NCBI RefSeq assembly: GCF_010093595.1
Contig: NW_022985437.1
Span: forward strand, 2,545,449-2,570,293
DNA: 24,845 nt
Direction: 5' to 3'
Source of the DNA: Mytilinidion resinicola
Taxonomy: Eukaryota > Ascomycota > Dothideomycetes > Mytilinidiales > Mytilinidiaceae
Part shown: positions 1 to 11,000 of the stretch, in pieces
Layout of the letters: every line of letters begins with the position of its first letter
How positions within the stretch are numbered: position 1 is the first letter of the stretch
Notes under the pieces: generated by a model
Told to the model about the DNA's origin: nothing
The model's input: only the letters and a program-made list of their open reading frames with translations
The model's database searches: none
Program-made: the position numbers and the translations under genes

Positions 1-60
1 GATAGCCATGCATATTCGACCTTCATTTTGTATTGATTGCACGTTGTGTTGTCGACGCAT
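1..60 (-). CDS. pogo/Fot1-like transposase, N-terminal 20 codons (partial)
   Basis: The ATG is at 58-60 on the minus strand and the frame is open to the window edge. The 20 visible residues are identical to the first 20 of the longer copy at 24730-24845. They include the NEGRI..AI pattern that begins the psq-type helix-turn-helix DNA-binding domain of fungal pogo/Fot1 transposases. The DDE catalytic domain is off the window. The family call rests mainly on the longer right-hand copy and on the TA-flanked terminal repeat. Confidence 0.6.
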   Translation of the reverse strand, partial: MRRQHNVQSIQNEGRICMAI

Positions 61-96
61 GGTGGTTGGAAGTTGACGCGTCGCGTTTTTGTGATG

Positions 97-130
97 AAGT
101 GGACGGCTCGCTTGGGTGGACGGCTCGCTT
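97..130 (-). repeat. Two tandem 17-bp units inside the transposon end
   Basis: Two head-to-tail copies of a 17-bp unit, AAGCGAGCCGTCCACCC on the minus strand, lie at 114-130 and 97-113; the inner copy ends in TT instead of CC. They begin 11 bp in from the element tip. The copy at the right end of the window has three units. Short subterminal direct repeats in DNA transposons commonly serve as transposase binding sites; that role is inferred here. Confidence 0.85.
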
Positions 131-235
131 GTGGAATACGTTAGTAAGGAACTGCATGTACATACAAGTTCGTTCAATCATATCTATAAACCATCCCTTT
201 TTCCTGTCCCAAACATTTACCATTCCGTGTCTTTG

Positions 236-1735
236 CTACTCCACGCTATACTCTGTCTGCACCCTAATCCCCCCCGGCAACGCGCCACGCCCTACAATCT
301 TTATATTGCTCTTCCCCGAATCTGAATCTTCCAACGTTTGCACACTCTCCTCAATCCCAGTCTTACTCCTCCCATCCTCATAAATCCGATACGGCTTGCC
401 TCCCTCTACGCCAACAGTATAGCCATTGGCTTCACTGCTAACCTTATTCATCCGACCGCCACCAATCGTCTCGAGCGCGTAATCGTTGTTTTTCGAGGCG
501 TTGCTGTCGTTGAGGCGCGAAAACTGCTTTTTGGTTCCGTCGGAATTGAGGCCGTTGCGTGAGTTCTTGGTGCCGCGGCTAGAGGACCCGCCAAACCATG
601 GTCGCGCAACTTTGGTGAAGAATGGACGCATAAGGGGGATGCAAGCCGCGATAACGGCGAGTTCAGGCTCAACGACAGACCACATGAATGGATCCGGTAA
701 TGAGAATGTGGCGTCTGCTAGGTTCAAGGAGAGGAGGAATTTCATGCGGATGATTGAAATGGCTGAGACGCTGAGAATTCACGTTAGTGAGAGATAAGAT
801 GTAAGGATGGAACCGGACTGTCTTCTAAATGACTTACAAAATACCAAGACCAAATGTCGCCAACAAGCCTACTTTCCTTCCCACTTGAAGCTGCAAGCTC
901 CAGATATGGGGTACTGGCAAGAGCAGCACCATAATATCAGTCAGCATGTTCAACGCACCGGCGGCAACAAATGCAGCGTTTCGGTTTCCGCACTTTCCAG
1001 GAATCGTCGGGTCCCAGTTGGAAGCAACTAAAGGTCATAAAAAGGTAAGTGACATTCACAATGGGGCGGTGTTAGGACAAGTACTGGCTCCCATAGAGGA
1101 TCCAGTATGCCTGTCCGGACCCAACTCACATGGTCGGCAAAGCAAGAACGCCTCAATTACAATGCTGAAAGCCCAACCCCATACGATGACCATCGCGACG
1201 TAAATGGTGATGCGAAACTTCTTGGTGGTGCCAAATATCCTCAAATAGAGAACCATGAGGGACGTTTTGACGCATCCTAACCCGATACCATATAGGCCTT
1301 GCAACGGTATCAATAGCTGGAGACCTGTAAGCTAACACTGGCAATTTTCTAACGTTTGACGTACCTTAAGGGTGTATTTCAAGTCCGCTAATGGTACCAC
1401 TAATCCAAAATGATTTCCTACGCCGCCTCTCGTGACGGCTGGTCTAGTTAGAAAATGCGAAATCTGTAAATAGACATGGTTGAGCATACATGCTGTGCAA
1501 ATGCCGACCGAACAGTACACGCACATCTGAAGGCTATCAGTTTGGCTTGTCTTGAAGTCAAGATTTATCGACGTACCAGCGAGATAAGTATTAGGTAGTC
1601 GTCCAATTGCAAAGGCAGGCGCTTCATCCGCTTGGATACCAATCGAAGCCCGACAGCGACCGTCGACAGGCCGCAGAAAACAAGAATTACAATAACGAAA
1701 TCACGGCCCGCTTTGTTCTTGAGGCCGTAGTACAT
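236..1735 (-). CDS. Fungal rhodopsin-fold seven-TM membrane protein (PTH11/SAT-like)
   Basis: My model is complement(join(236..770,838..1027,1130..1316,1365..1438,1490..1526,1577..1735)), 393 aa; all phases close and every intron is GT-AG. Family hallmarks run in order: TM1 followed by R..S.RM..LP...DDYLI; a GGVGNH motif before TM3; KTSLMVLYLRIF; CRP then NWDPTIPGKCGN; N...D...LLLPVPHIW.LQ; and ES.. acidic/Gly-rich tail after a last TM region containing SLPDPFMWSVVEPELAVIAA. These are typical of the fungal Rhodopsin domain family, which includes PTH11-like receptors and SAT-cluster proteins of mostly unknown ligand. The 51-nt intron 1439-1489 (GTATGC, branch TCTAAC) is inferred because it restores the usual spacing before VTRGG; without it the frame also stays open. 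An in-frame upstream ATG at 1831 would add 32 residues. Location is presumably the plasma membrane. There is no CFEM domain. Confidence 0.85.
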
Positions 1736-3668
1736 GATGAATAGAGACTGCCCAAGGAGGCGTAAAGGCGCAGAAGAATAGTGGGACGGGTAGGTACAGA
1801 GGGAATTGGTGAGTAGAAGAAGGTTAATCAAGCCTCATTTCTAGGCTCCTTGATCCTAGAACCCAGTGCAGTACATGTAAGAACCCTTGGCTTATGGGAT
1901 GTTCGAAAAGATGGGCGACTTTTCAGTAACTGTATAGCTGGAATTCGAAAGAGCAAGCCCACGGGATCGTTTTGGAAAGCATAAAGATGATCAGCGCGGA
2001 GAGATCAGACTTTGTGCAAAGTGGGCTCCCTTCTCAGCACCCAATGCCTGTTCTTATGCCGGGCTGCGGCTCGCGTTCATGGGTCGGCAGAGAGAAGCCG
2101 TTCCTGTGCAACATTGTACCCGGCCGACGGCTATGCTCTCCTGGAAAGGATTGAAACTCTCCGCTGTACAAGATCCTGGACAAAGCGGTCACGGCTATTC
2201 GACGAGTGGGAGGTTTTGCGTACTTTTGTCAATCGTTTCTGGGATGGGCGGCAGACGGGCCCACTTCTCGGTTACTGCAATTCACATGTGCGTTGAGAAC
2301 AGTGCTGCTACAGCTAGAGCCAAGGCGATAAAAACGTTGTCAAAAAGACATGAAATATCAATCGATGGTTGAAATAACGCTGAGAGATAGGCTAGGAAAT
2401 TGAGATATTCAGTGCATCACGATGAGAAGACTAAGGCCTCATTAATGAGAGGGGCGAAAACATTCCAACATTTCTTGTGCTGGTACCGGAGGCTCTGAAC
2501 GAGAGGCGGGTGGATCAGACGTCCCGTCCCGAGCATTTGGTACGCGTCTGATACTGGGGGGCGGGAAGCCTTCCGGTAGGGTTTGGCACGAAGTCATTAA
2601 CAGGGCAGACGGTTGGCGCGATACCTCTTTCCGGTTCGACCACAACCCTAGCTCGTAATTTGCAGACCTGGTGAATGAAGCAATTCTCATCCCCGGGCTG
2701 TTCGTGTGTACCCGAGCATTCGGCAGTTGACGACACTGGGCGACAGAGAAAAAGATGGCTTGTCCTCTCGCAACCCTGAGCAACAATCTAGGCAATACTG
2801 TCGCTCCAATTAGCCAAGTCGGTCCAGAATAGCTCGAAAGCATGGGGATGCTAGATGTCTATTGTTGGTGTTGAGAAAGGAAGCGAGCACAGTCCTGAGT
2901 CCGTTCAAGGGACGACGGGGTTGGATTTGGCGCTAGACAGCAAGGAGCAAGGTGCCCGAAGTGTAGTGTCCGCGGAGTGAGCTGTGGGTATTCTGTACGA
3001 CGATTCTTCCCTAACCTTCACTCTCTCCATGTCCCCTAACTAGCCGTGGAGACCCCGGACTTCAACTTTTACCGCAAGTTTCACGTAAGTTTTACTCATC
3101 CTTCGCGTCTGAGGTCTCTGCAACAGACCCCACCCCTGATAAAAGGGCTCTGAGGCTTAGGGACATCCAGATTATACCCCTTAGGCGGGCAGAAATACCT
3201 CGTCCCGAACCTCTTCGCACCCCGATGGCGGGTTCGCCGTGACCAGCGGGAGGACGGGTGCACCGTTCACCCAGGGACGGAACGTCCATAGCATGTTGCT
3301 CCCGCGAACACTCGGCGAGTCTTCCCCGTGGGCCATTGCCACGATGCCTACGCTGCTCGCTTTCCACCGTTCAATGGGCATGATCGGTTCCCTCGCCCCG
3401 GAAAAAACTCTTTTTCAATCCGGCCAGCGGGCTGTGCCTGACCCAAACAACAGGACCCCTGAAATGTGGGCCCTGCGGCACAGCACCAATCCTTGAGCGT
3501 TAGCTCGCCTGGGTATTGTGATAGCGACGGACATGCATATAATTACGCATGCAAAGGGAACAAGCACAGTCATGTGAAAATCCCTCGCCGCCATCAACTG
3601 ATCATCTCGCCATAGGCATCGCTTCGATCGGCCACGGACCGATGCAGCAGCTTGTCCGAGAGGATTCT
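1736..3668. other. Long intergenic stretch with no supportable gene
   Basis: This stretch of nearly 2 kb has only short overlapping ORFs on both strands. The longest is 133 codons on the minus strand (2442-2843). Its translation has no hydrophobic pattern, motif or family I recognise, and no flanking exons that join to it. ORFs at 2012-2296 (+), 3181-3381 (-) and 3239-3496 (+) look equally random. It should hold the promoter of the rhodopsin-like gene next to 1736. I see no tRNA, terminal repeat or tandem repeat. Decayed transposon or gene sequence is possible but cannot be shown by eye. Confidence 0.5.
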
Positions 3669-3866
3669 CTAAGAGTAGAACCGTTGCAGTGCAGTGAGCT
3701 CCTTGGCATCAACTATCTTGATCCCCGTGTGCTCGAAGACTAGTTCGTTTATGCTCCGCGCTACCTCCTTTATCTTTTGTTTCCAAAGCAACTCTCTGTC
3801 TCTAAACGTGTTAGTTGAATGGTAGATAGACGATTTATAGGCATCTCCTATTTCTACATCTCTCAT
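3669..3866 (-). CDS. Orphan 65-codon ORF, possibly a last-exon relic
   Basis: A 65-aa ORF starting MRDVEIGD and ending ALQRFYS, divergent from the GMC oxidoreductase with 68 bp between the two ATGs. I do not recognise it. Its charged, helix-like composition (for example KQKIKEVARSINELVFEH) looks more protein-like than neighbouring ORFs. A CAACTAAC branch-like motif followed closely by TTTAG lies within it at about 3801-3816. The part after that could therefore be the terminal exon of a gene whose 5' exons are missing, since the upstream sequence is the GMC gene. It may also be chance. Confidence 0.25.
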   Translation of the reverse strand: MRDVEIGDAYKSSIYHSTNTFRDRELLWKQKIKEVARSINELVFEHTGIKIVDAKELTALQRFYS

Positions 3867-3934
3867 AAGCTCCTCACACCCTTCCTTCTTGACATGTGAC
3901 TATCCTCTATTGAAACATTGTAGCCACCGCAGCA

Positions 3935-6095
3935 ATGGACACATCTTCCACCACAGGCCTGGAGACAGAGACTTACGATTACATTATCGTCGGCGGGGGA
4001 ACGTCAGGCCTTGTTGTCGCAAATCGTCTGAGTGAGGATGTTAGTGTGCGTGTGCTTGTCCTCGAAGCTGGCGCCGATTCAACCAAGGACCCAAGAATCT
4101 TCATACCAGGACTGGCCCCCTCGACGTATTGGAATCCGGACTTCGACTGGAAGTTCACCAGCACTCCACAAGTAGGCATCCTAAACATCCTTTTTGTGCC
4201 ACCATGAATCGCACGATGCTGACCGCTACCTCAGAAACAACTCGGTGGCCGTACAATTGCCCATTCCATGGGGAAAACGCTCGGCGGATCATCAGCAATT
4301 AACATGGGCATGATCATATGGCCGGGGCGAGTGACATTTGATTCTTGGAAGGCCATCGGAAACCCAGGATGGGGTTGGGATGAGTCCATGGTCAAATACA
4401 TCAAAAAATTCCATACCTACAATCCACCGTCCGCGGAGGTCCAAAAGAAGGTTTCGTATGAGGCGGACGAGACGGCGCATGGTACCAGCGGTCCGGTCCA
4501 AGTCAACTTTGGGACTGATTACATGCCCTATCACGAGGCTTGGGCACCGACATTCAAGAATATGGGTTACCCTCTTACTGGCGACCCAGTTACAGGACTC
4601 TCATCCGGTGCTTTTACTAGCGGTGGTGCCATAGACCCTGTGTCAAAGACGAGAAGCCACTCCGGTGCGGTTTATTTCAATGAAGAGATTGCAAAGAGGC
4701 CAAATCTCCGAGTCGTGACTGAAGCTTTTGTGGAGAAGGTACTGCTCAAGACGGAAGAAGATGGATCCGTCACTGCAACAGGCGTACAAGTGCGGACGAA
4801 GGACGGTGTGCTACGCGAGATCTCCACGGCTAATGAAGTGATACTGGCCGCGGGCTCTTTCAAGAGTCCTCAAATCCTAGAGCTTTCTGGCATTGGCAAC
4901 CCATCGCTGCTAAAAATCCATGGAATCCCGGTCGTCATTCCCAACATTAACGTCGGAGAGAATCTGCAGGATCATGCTGTAAGTATCTCCACTCAGTACA
5001 TTACGCTTCGCGCATACGTCTGCCATCGTCTGGAGTGCCTTGATCCAATTTCGGCAATCTGGATTAGATGTACTTGGATCACCTCTATGATTCAGGGACA
5101 TCCAAAAAGGTATCCACAGATTTCTGAAAAACAGATTGAAATACCACAGACGGCAACGAAAGCATGTGAACAAACCGATATCATATCACTTACTAGCATG
5201 GTTACATTACGCTAACACCTCTGAAAACTAGCTCATCCCCTTCAACTGGGAAGTCGTCGACGGCGCCTCCGCCGACATAATCGCCAAAGACCCCTCCGTC
5301 ATGGCCGCAGCCATGGAGGCCTACCAAACCGCCAAAGCCGGCCCTCTTGGCCAGAACCCCCTTGTGTCCTCCTTCATTCATATCGACCTCTCCGACGCCG
5401 AACGCAACGAGTTAGTAGACACCCATCTCGCCGCCCACCCGCCGCAAACCCCCGCCGAAGTCGCCCAGTTCGAGCAACTCCGCCAAATCCTCGACATCCC
5501 CAACGAGCCCACCGCTCAATACACGTTCGCACCGATGCAGCTCCTCTCCCGCGAGAGTCCCCTCCCTTCCGGCATCTTCGGCATGTCCCACGACGGCTAC
5601 TTCGTCACCGTCGTCACAGCCCTCAACCACCCCTTCTCCCGCGGCTCAACGCACATCGCCTCCGCAAACCCTGCGGACAAGCCCACCATTGATACCGGCT
5701 ACCTACGGCACCCGCTCGACCTCGAGCTCGAAGCGCGCCACCTCCTCCTGCTCGAGAAGATCATGGCCGCCGAGCCCATGGCCTCTCTGCTTAAGCCCGG
5801 CGGGCGCCGCATCCACAACTACGACAAGCCGGAGCCGATTGCGGATCTCGAGGATGCGAAGAAGGTGGCGCGGGAGCTGGTGGTGAGTAACTGGCATACG
5901 AGCGGGTCGTGTGCGATGCAGCCGCTGGAGAAGGGCGGGGTGGTGAGTGACAAACTGCTGGTATACGGGACGCGGAACCTGAGGGTGGTGGATGCGAGTA
6001 TTTTCCCGCTGGTGCCCAGGGGGAATATTCAGGCGAGTGTGTTTGCGGTGGCGGAGAAGTGTGCGGATGTGATTAAGGAGGAGGCAGGGAAATGA
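3935..6095 (+). CDS. GMC-family FAD-dependent oxidoreductase
   Basis: Model join(3935..4171,4235..4978,5232..6095), 614 aa, a normal length for the family. GMC enzymes oxidise alcohols, sugars or choline-like substrates using FAD. Visible motifs are the FAD Rossmann fold YDYIIVGGGTSG (GGGTSG at residues 20-25) with LVLEAG (Glu44); GKTLGGSSAINMG (93-105); a second GMC-type signature around AGSFKSPQILELSGIG; and the C-terminal catalytic region NWHTSGSCAM (His549) and PRGNIQAS (Asn592). His plus Asn is one of the two common active-site pairs. No signal peptide is seen, so it is probably intracellular. Intron 1 is 63 nt. Intron 2 (4979-5231) is 253 nt, unusually long here, with a GCTAAC branch site before ACTAG; splicing gives a seamless DHA-LIPFNWEV joint. 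The substrate cannot be told from sequence. Confidence 0.93.
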
Positions 6096-6269
6096 GGGGA
6101 GAGAGCTGATGGAGGGTGGGGATGCGGGACGTTTGGATGGAGGTATTGAGACTTGGAGGTTTGGGGGGCTGGTGTTTGTAGAACGTGCTCGCAACAATCC
6201 TCATCTCGGCCTTCTAACATTTGATGCACGTACCTATTCGGAGGGTCGATGAGAAAGCACATGTCCTAA

Positions 6270-6644
6270 TTTCCCTACGAGGTCTCTTCTCCATCGGACA
6301 TTCAATATCCCAAAGCACTTATCCTTGACTGTTGGGTCATATATGCCGCTGGAGTTGGCAAGAAGGGGAGCTCTTTGGACGAGCCCACGATCAAGTTCGA
6401 TTTTCCATGGAGTTGGGACCCAGGCCTCTGGCTGCGAGGACCGAACCCTCTCATCAAGCGGATTAGAGCCCTGATCCGACGGCGGCAGCTGCGTGTATTA
6501 GTTCTTGGGATGGTGTATAATCATGAGTCTGACTGGCCTAATGTGCAAATGCACATGTTACTTGTCGAGGATGTCGTCGAGTCCGCATTGCTGTCTAGCT
6601 ACTTGCAACTGGAACTTGGAGGCCTGCCGACCTCAGCCGTTTAG
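6270..6644 (+). other. Unrecognised open frame without an ATG start
   Basis: The frame is open from just after a TAA at 6267-6269 to a TAG at 6642-6644, about 124 codons, with no upstream in-frame ATG. The stretch around 6396-6450 reads FDFPWSWDPGLWLRGPNPLI, and further on comes ESDWPNVQMHML. The latter loosely recalls the SDWP segment of some GMC enzymes, a weak resemblance. It lies between the intact GMC gene and a clear GMC relic, so it may be part of the same decayed locus or an exon remnant of something else. I cannot assign it. Confidence 0.3.
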
Positions 6645-6731
6645 ATGATGGATGTAGAATTTGGCCATTGTTTCTTGAAGAGTCAGGCAGTATTACAGAA
6701 AGTCCGGCCCACCTAACCTACCAGGAAGATT

Positions 6732-6899
6732 CGACACGTCTCTACACATCCCCCTAGAAACCGCCCATTTCAAGCAACTCCGGAACATCGTCGACATTCC
6801 CAACGTGCTACCAACCTACATAGCCTCTTGTGGGATGTCCTGGAGTGGAATATTTTCAAAGTAGTGGAGAAATGCGTGGGTATTGTGGAGGGCATATAA
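6732..6899 (+). pseudogene. GMC oxidoreductase relic, internally deleted and frameshifted
   Basis: At 6757-6822 the translation ETAHFKQLRNIVDIPN parallels EVAQFEQLRQILDIPN of the intact gene (DNA 5457-5510), roughly three-quarters identical in DNA by eye. At 6861-6899, in a different frame, VVEKCVGIVEGI then stop parallels VAEKCADVIKEEAGK, the end of the intact gene. The GGAATATT just before (about 6847-6854) matches the GNI codons near 6021-6028. About 500 bp of the intact exon 3, including the catalytic His region, is missing between the two blocks, and the first frame ends in a TAG at 6861. This is a decayed duplicate and cannot make an enzyme. Confidence 0.7.
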
Positions 6900-7051
6900 A
6901 TTTAGTCTAATGATACGATACTGCCAGGCTGAACGTCAGGACATGGTAGTATTTTCTAGATACATTGCCAGCAACGAATGCCTCTTCGATTCAAGGACAG
7001 CAGTTCATTAAGCCTCTCTGACTCAGATTCGGCTACGTTGCTGTCAGAAGC

Positions 7052-7309
7052 CAAGAAAACACTCAACCTTTCGCTTATACACAGGTACAGATGCTTCATA
7101 CATATCTATAGATGGGTGTTACGAAAAGGATGCTAATGCACGAGGATGGTAAGATGTCAGATCTCGTGTTTCTCCGCAGGCCAAACCCAGGTGGCTGCTG
7201 TGAGTTTAAAGTTATCGAGATCTGAGATCTTACTATCCTCGTGGATTAGCATCCTTGTCGTAACCCCTATCAAGATCTGATATGAAGCCCAAAGCTAAGT
7301 GTTTTCTTG
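7052..7309. repeat. Imperfect fold-back (inverted) repeat of about 260 bp
   Basis: The arm at 7119-7166 and the reverse complement of 7216-7263 agree at 44 of 48 positions, with a 49-nt spacer. Outside the core the match continues with gaps: GCTTCATA at 7093-7100 pairs with 7280-7287, and CAAGAAAACACT at 7052-7063 pairs near 7298-7309, with about 20 extra bases in the left arm. Transcribed, it would form a long hairpin. It lies in gene-free sequence after the GMC relic and has no ORF. It could be a MITE-like or foldback element; I do not see a clear target-site duplication. Confidence 0.75.
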
Positions 7310-8018
7310 ACGACTTTGAGACCTGTATGCGTGATTGGAATAGGGGTCTGGTACATGACAAGGCGGCTTGGCGAGGACGTTCCGTTCACCGTGTTGCGTG
7401 AGGACAGGGTACTGCCTTGATTTTTGTGGTGCTGCATTCCTGGTCTACATCTGGTCTGTGCGGAGCTTTTACGACATGATCGACGTCGATGAAAGAAACC
7501 AGAAGTGGAGTTTCGAGACGGGCTCTACTTTGAATCAGCCCATGACCGTGTGAATCAAGCTACATGGCGGTTACATGCCACAAGCAGAGGCGTGACCGCG
7601 CGTCGATGGCAGCACCCGCCGGCTGGCGCTGTGTTTGAGCGGAGGGCATCCGTAGAACATCGCTTGGTGGTCAGGGTTTCGACACGCGCCGGCGATGACG
7701 TGGTGGCGCCAAACCGACTGCTTGGCGCGGCCAGAAGCCAAACACCAAAGACGGGCTAGCAACGGCTATCGCTACTGACTGCCCTGCTGCTTGACTCCCT
7801 TTCTTGAATCCCGCTGCCCTGACCTGTCCCTCCCTCTATTACTATTGCGCGAACCTCTCCTCACACAGGCTTCTCTTCGACTCTGAGAAACTGTCATGCC
7901 TGACACGACCATTTGATGCGGACTGGCTTCCTCGACCCCCCTTCAGCTTGAGCAAGCGTCCTTTCTTCGATAAAGACCCATTCCCTCCCACGTCTTGAGA
8001 CGACCACATAGCGCCAAC
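7310..8018. other. Intergenic region and probable promoter/leader of the CSC1-type channel gene
   Basis: There is no convincing coding sequence. The ORF at 7368-7553 (61 codons) and a few others are short and unrecognised. The last 250 bp before the ATG at 8019 is pyrimidine-rich with many CTTC/CCCT runs, as often seen in promoters and 5' leaders of filamentous fungi. No operator-like motif stands out. Confidence 0.4.
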
Positions 8019-11000
8019 ATGTCGACCGCTTCGGCAACCCAAACGGCCATCTCTGCCGATGGCACCTCCACGGGCTCTGCCCACAATCAGTCCAACATGT
8101 CCCTGAAGACCTTCTGGGCTTCATTAGCTTCCGCCGCCGTCGTTTTCGGCATTCAGATGGGCGCCTTCCTTATTCTCAGCGGCAATTGGAAATTTCACGA
8201 GGGCCTCGTGGGTGAACGCCCAGAGACTCGCAACCAGAGTCTCTTCCACAGGATCTAGTATGTCTCCAAACATACCTTCCTATAAGTCTTACTGACCATA
8301 TTAGCTTCTACAAGACGTCTTTCGTATCCAAAAGCAAACAAATCGCCTTTCCCTCCTCTGCCATCGAATCCTTCAAAAACGTCTTCACTCTGCCTAGCAA
8401 AACACTTATCCGAGTCGCTGGCGTTGATGGATACTTGTTCCTCCGCTATCTCCAATTACTGCTCAAGATATTTGTCCCAATGGCGATCGTCATCCTACCT
8501 ATACTCCTGCCTCTCAACCGAGTCGGTGACGTGAAGGACGTCTCGGGCATGGATTCCTTCGGCTGGACAAATGTGGCAGTAGCAAACAAAGTCAACCGGC
8601 TGTGGGCTCATTTGATTCTGGCGCTGCTTGTTGTTATCTGGGCGTGCTATCAATTCTACAGAGAACTGAGGGCATTCGTTCGTCTACGACAGACTGTTTT
8701 GACCCAGCCAGAGCACCGCATTCGTGCCTCCGCAACTACAATTCTCGTGCAGAGCATTCCACGGAAATGGCTGACTGTGGAAGCTCTAGATGCTCTATAC
8801 GACGTCTTTCCGGGAGGACTCCGAGAAATATGGATCAACCGAGATTATGACGAGCTTCAAGACAAGATCAAAAAGAGGACGAAAATTGCAAGGAAGCTTG
8901 AGGGCGCCGAGACTGATCTCATCATTAATTGCACCAAGGAACATCGCAAAATGAAGGAAAAAGAGGAGAAGGCGGCGGGTATCAAGAAGAGTAAGAAAGA
9001 AAAGAAACAAGACGATAAAGATCACAATCAGAAAATGCAAAACAACATGGAGGACCCAGGAATGAGTTCTGGAAACCCTCATCAGATTGAAAGTGCCATG
9101 CATGAGTTGCTGAACGAGGACGTAGCAGGGTCATCGGTGTCCACATCTCGGTCATCGTCGCCCGACTCACACAAGCGGCACAAGATACCGATTCCTCTTG
9201 TTGGGGAGGGCCTGCAGGCGATGGGTCACGGCATCCGAGATGTTGGGCTTGGAGTTGGAAAAATGGGCTCCAAGATGGTGGGCGGTTTCCGTGGGGCATT
9301 CAAGAAAGACGAAGATAAGCAAGTCACCGCGACGTCTGATCTAATATCTGAAGGACAGGATGATTATGCGGGTATTCATACCATGGACGGCACCCAAGAC
9401 CCAGCCAGCCCTAGAACAGTCGATCAATCTCCCATTGACTCTGATTACGGACGCCGAGGACCTAGCGTTGATGACTATGCACGCTTGAACGTTCCAGCCA
9501 CTGATTCGGAAAAGGGACCAGGTCATCAGTCTCTATCTCAGCCGCAGTCACAAGAAACTCCGGGAAAAGACGAAACGCCGACTATGAAGAAGCACCACCT
9601 CAAGACTTTGAAGCACGCCCGAGGGAATCCGATGCGACGGAAAAGCGAGTTTGCTAGTCCTCAGCCGTTTCACGCAGAGGGAACTGAGTTTCCTTTTCCA
9701 ACTGAGAAGAAAAAGGACGAAGAAGAGACCTACGACTACTCGACGATCTACAATCAGGAGTCTCCGGAAGATGATGAAAATGCACTATGGAGGAAATATA
9801 TCAAAGAGAAAGACAGAGACACCATGCGGCTGCCTCTGCTTGACAAGAGCTGGTTTCCTGCCCTCCCACTCCTTGGAAAGAAGGTCGACACTATCTACCA
9901 CTGCCGAAAGGAACTCGCACGATTGAATTACGAAATCGAACAAGACAAGGCCAACCCAGAAAAGTATCCATTGATGAACTCGGCTTTCATTCAATTCAAC
10001 CACCAAGTTGGAGCCCACATGGCTTGTCAGTCTCTCAGCCACCACATTCCACGCCAAATGGCACCTCGAACAGTAGAGGTGAATCCCAACTATGTTCTCT
10101 GGGACAATCTCTCTATCAAATGGTGGGAACGATATCTTCGAACCACGATTGTAGTAGCCAGCATCGGTGGGCTTGTCATCTTATGGGGGTTTCCAGTCTC
10201 CTTCACAGCGCTGGTATCTCAACTCTCCTACCTTACTGGCCTGCTGCATTGGTTGAACTGGATCAATCACTTACCTGGTTGGGTTATCAACTTGATTCAA
10301 GGTGTCTTGCCTCCTGCTTTCATGGGCATCCTGTTCGCAATCCTGCCACTTCTCATGAGGTTCCTTGCAGGGTTCTCTGGAGTTGCGACGGCTGGCGAGA
10401 AAGAGTTGAGGGTTCAAGATTATTACTTCGCGTTTGTCTTCATCCAACTATTTCTAGTCGTTTCCATCTCCGCCGGTATCACTAGGACCATCAGAACTAT
10501 CATCGACAATCCTGTTTCAATCCCTGGGACTCTTGCAAAGAACTTGCCCGGAGCATCGACTTACTTCTTTTCTTACATGATTCTCCAGGCACTAAGTATC
10601 AGCTCTGGCACCCTTCTGCAGATTGGCAGAGTTGGGATGATGCTTCTTACTGGCTTCTTGGATACCACTGCGAGACAAAAGGTGAAGCGAGTATTGGGTG
10701 GCTCATCAGTCAACTGGGGGACGTTCATTCCCGTCTACACCAATTTTGGTGCCATTGGTAAGCAACCTCGCTCCTACTTCTGACAATGCTAACTTTACGC
10801 GAAGGCCTCATATACTCCATCATCTCGCCGCTGATGATGCTTTTCATGATTCTGACTTTCGCTTTGTTCTGGTTCACCTACCGTTACCAGATGATCTATG
10901 TGTCTTTCGCCGCCGCAGAAACCAACGGCTTGATTTTTCCGAAAGCGATCAACCAACTGTTCACTGGCCTGTATTTCATGGAGCTTTGCCTGATAGGTCT

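Larger units (their letters stand above)
1..141 (-). mobile_element. pogo/Fot1-like DNA transposon, 5' end, leftward copy (partial)
   Basis: Reverse-complemented, this segment matches 24632-24789 at the other end of the window. By eye there is one substitution (near 77) and one fewer 17-bp repeat unit. It carries the 5' terminal repeat, a short leader and the first codons of a transposase. The outer end is placed at 141 because the two copies diverge just beyond it and because the element then begins 5'-ACGTATTCC next to a TA dinucleotide at 142-143, the target that pogo/Fot1/mariner elements duplicate. The shared match continues 2 nt past the TA, which I take as chance. The other end of the element lies outside the window, so autonomy and target-site duplication cannot be judged. 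It sits about 92 bp downstream of the rhodopsin-like gene's stop codon. Confidence 0.8.

Noticed and set aside
2620..2650. GGTTCGA motif resembling a tRNA T-loop (similar GTTCGAG near 12761)
   Set aside because: The flanking bases do not pair into a T-stem, and no acceptor or anticodon arm can be built around it.
2442..2843. 133-codon minus-strand ORF
   Set aside because: No recognisable domain, no adjoining exons, and competing frames on both strands.
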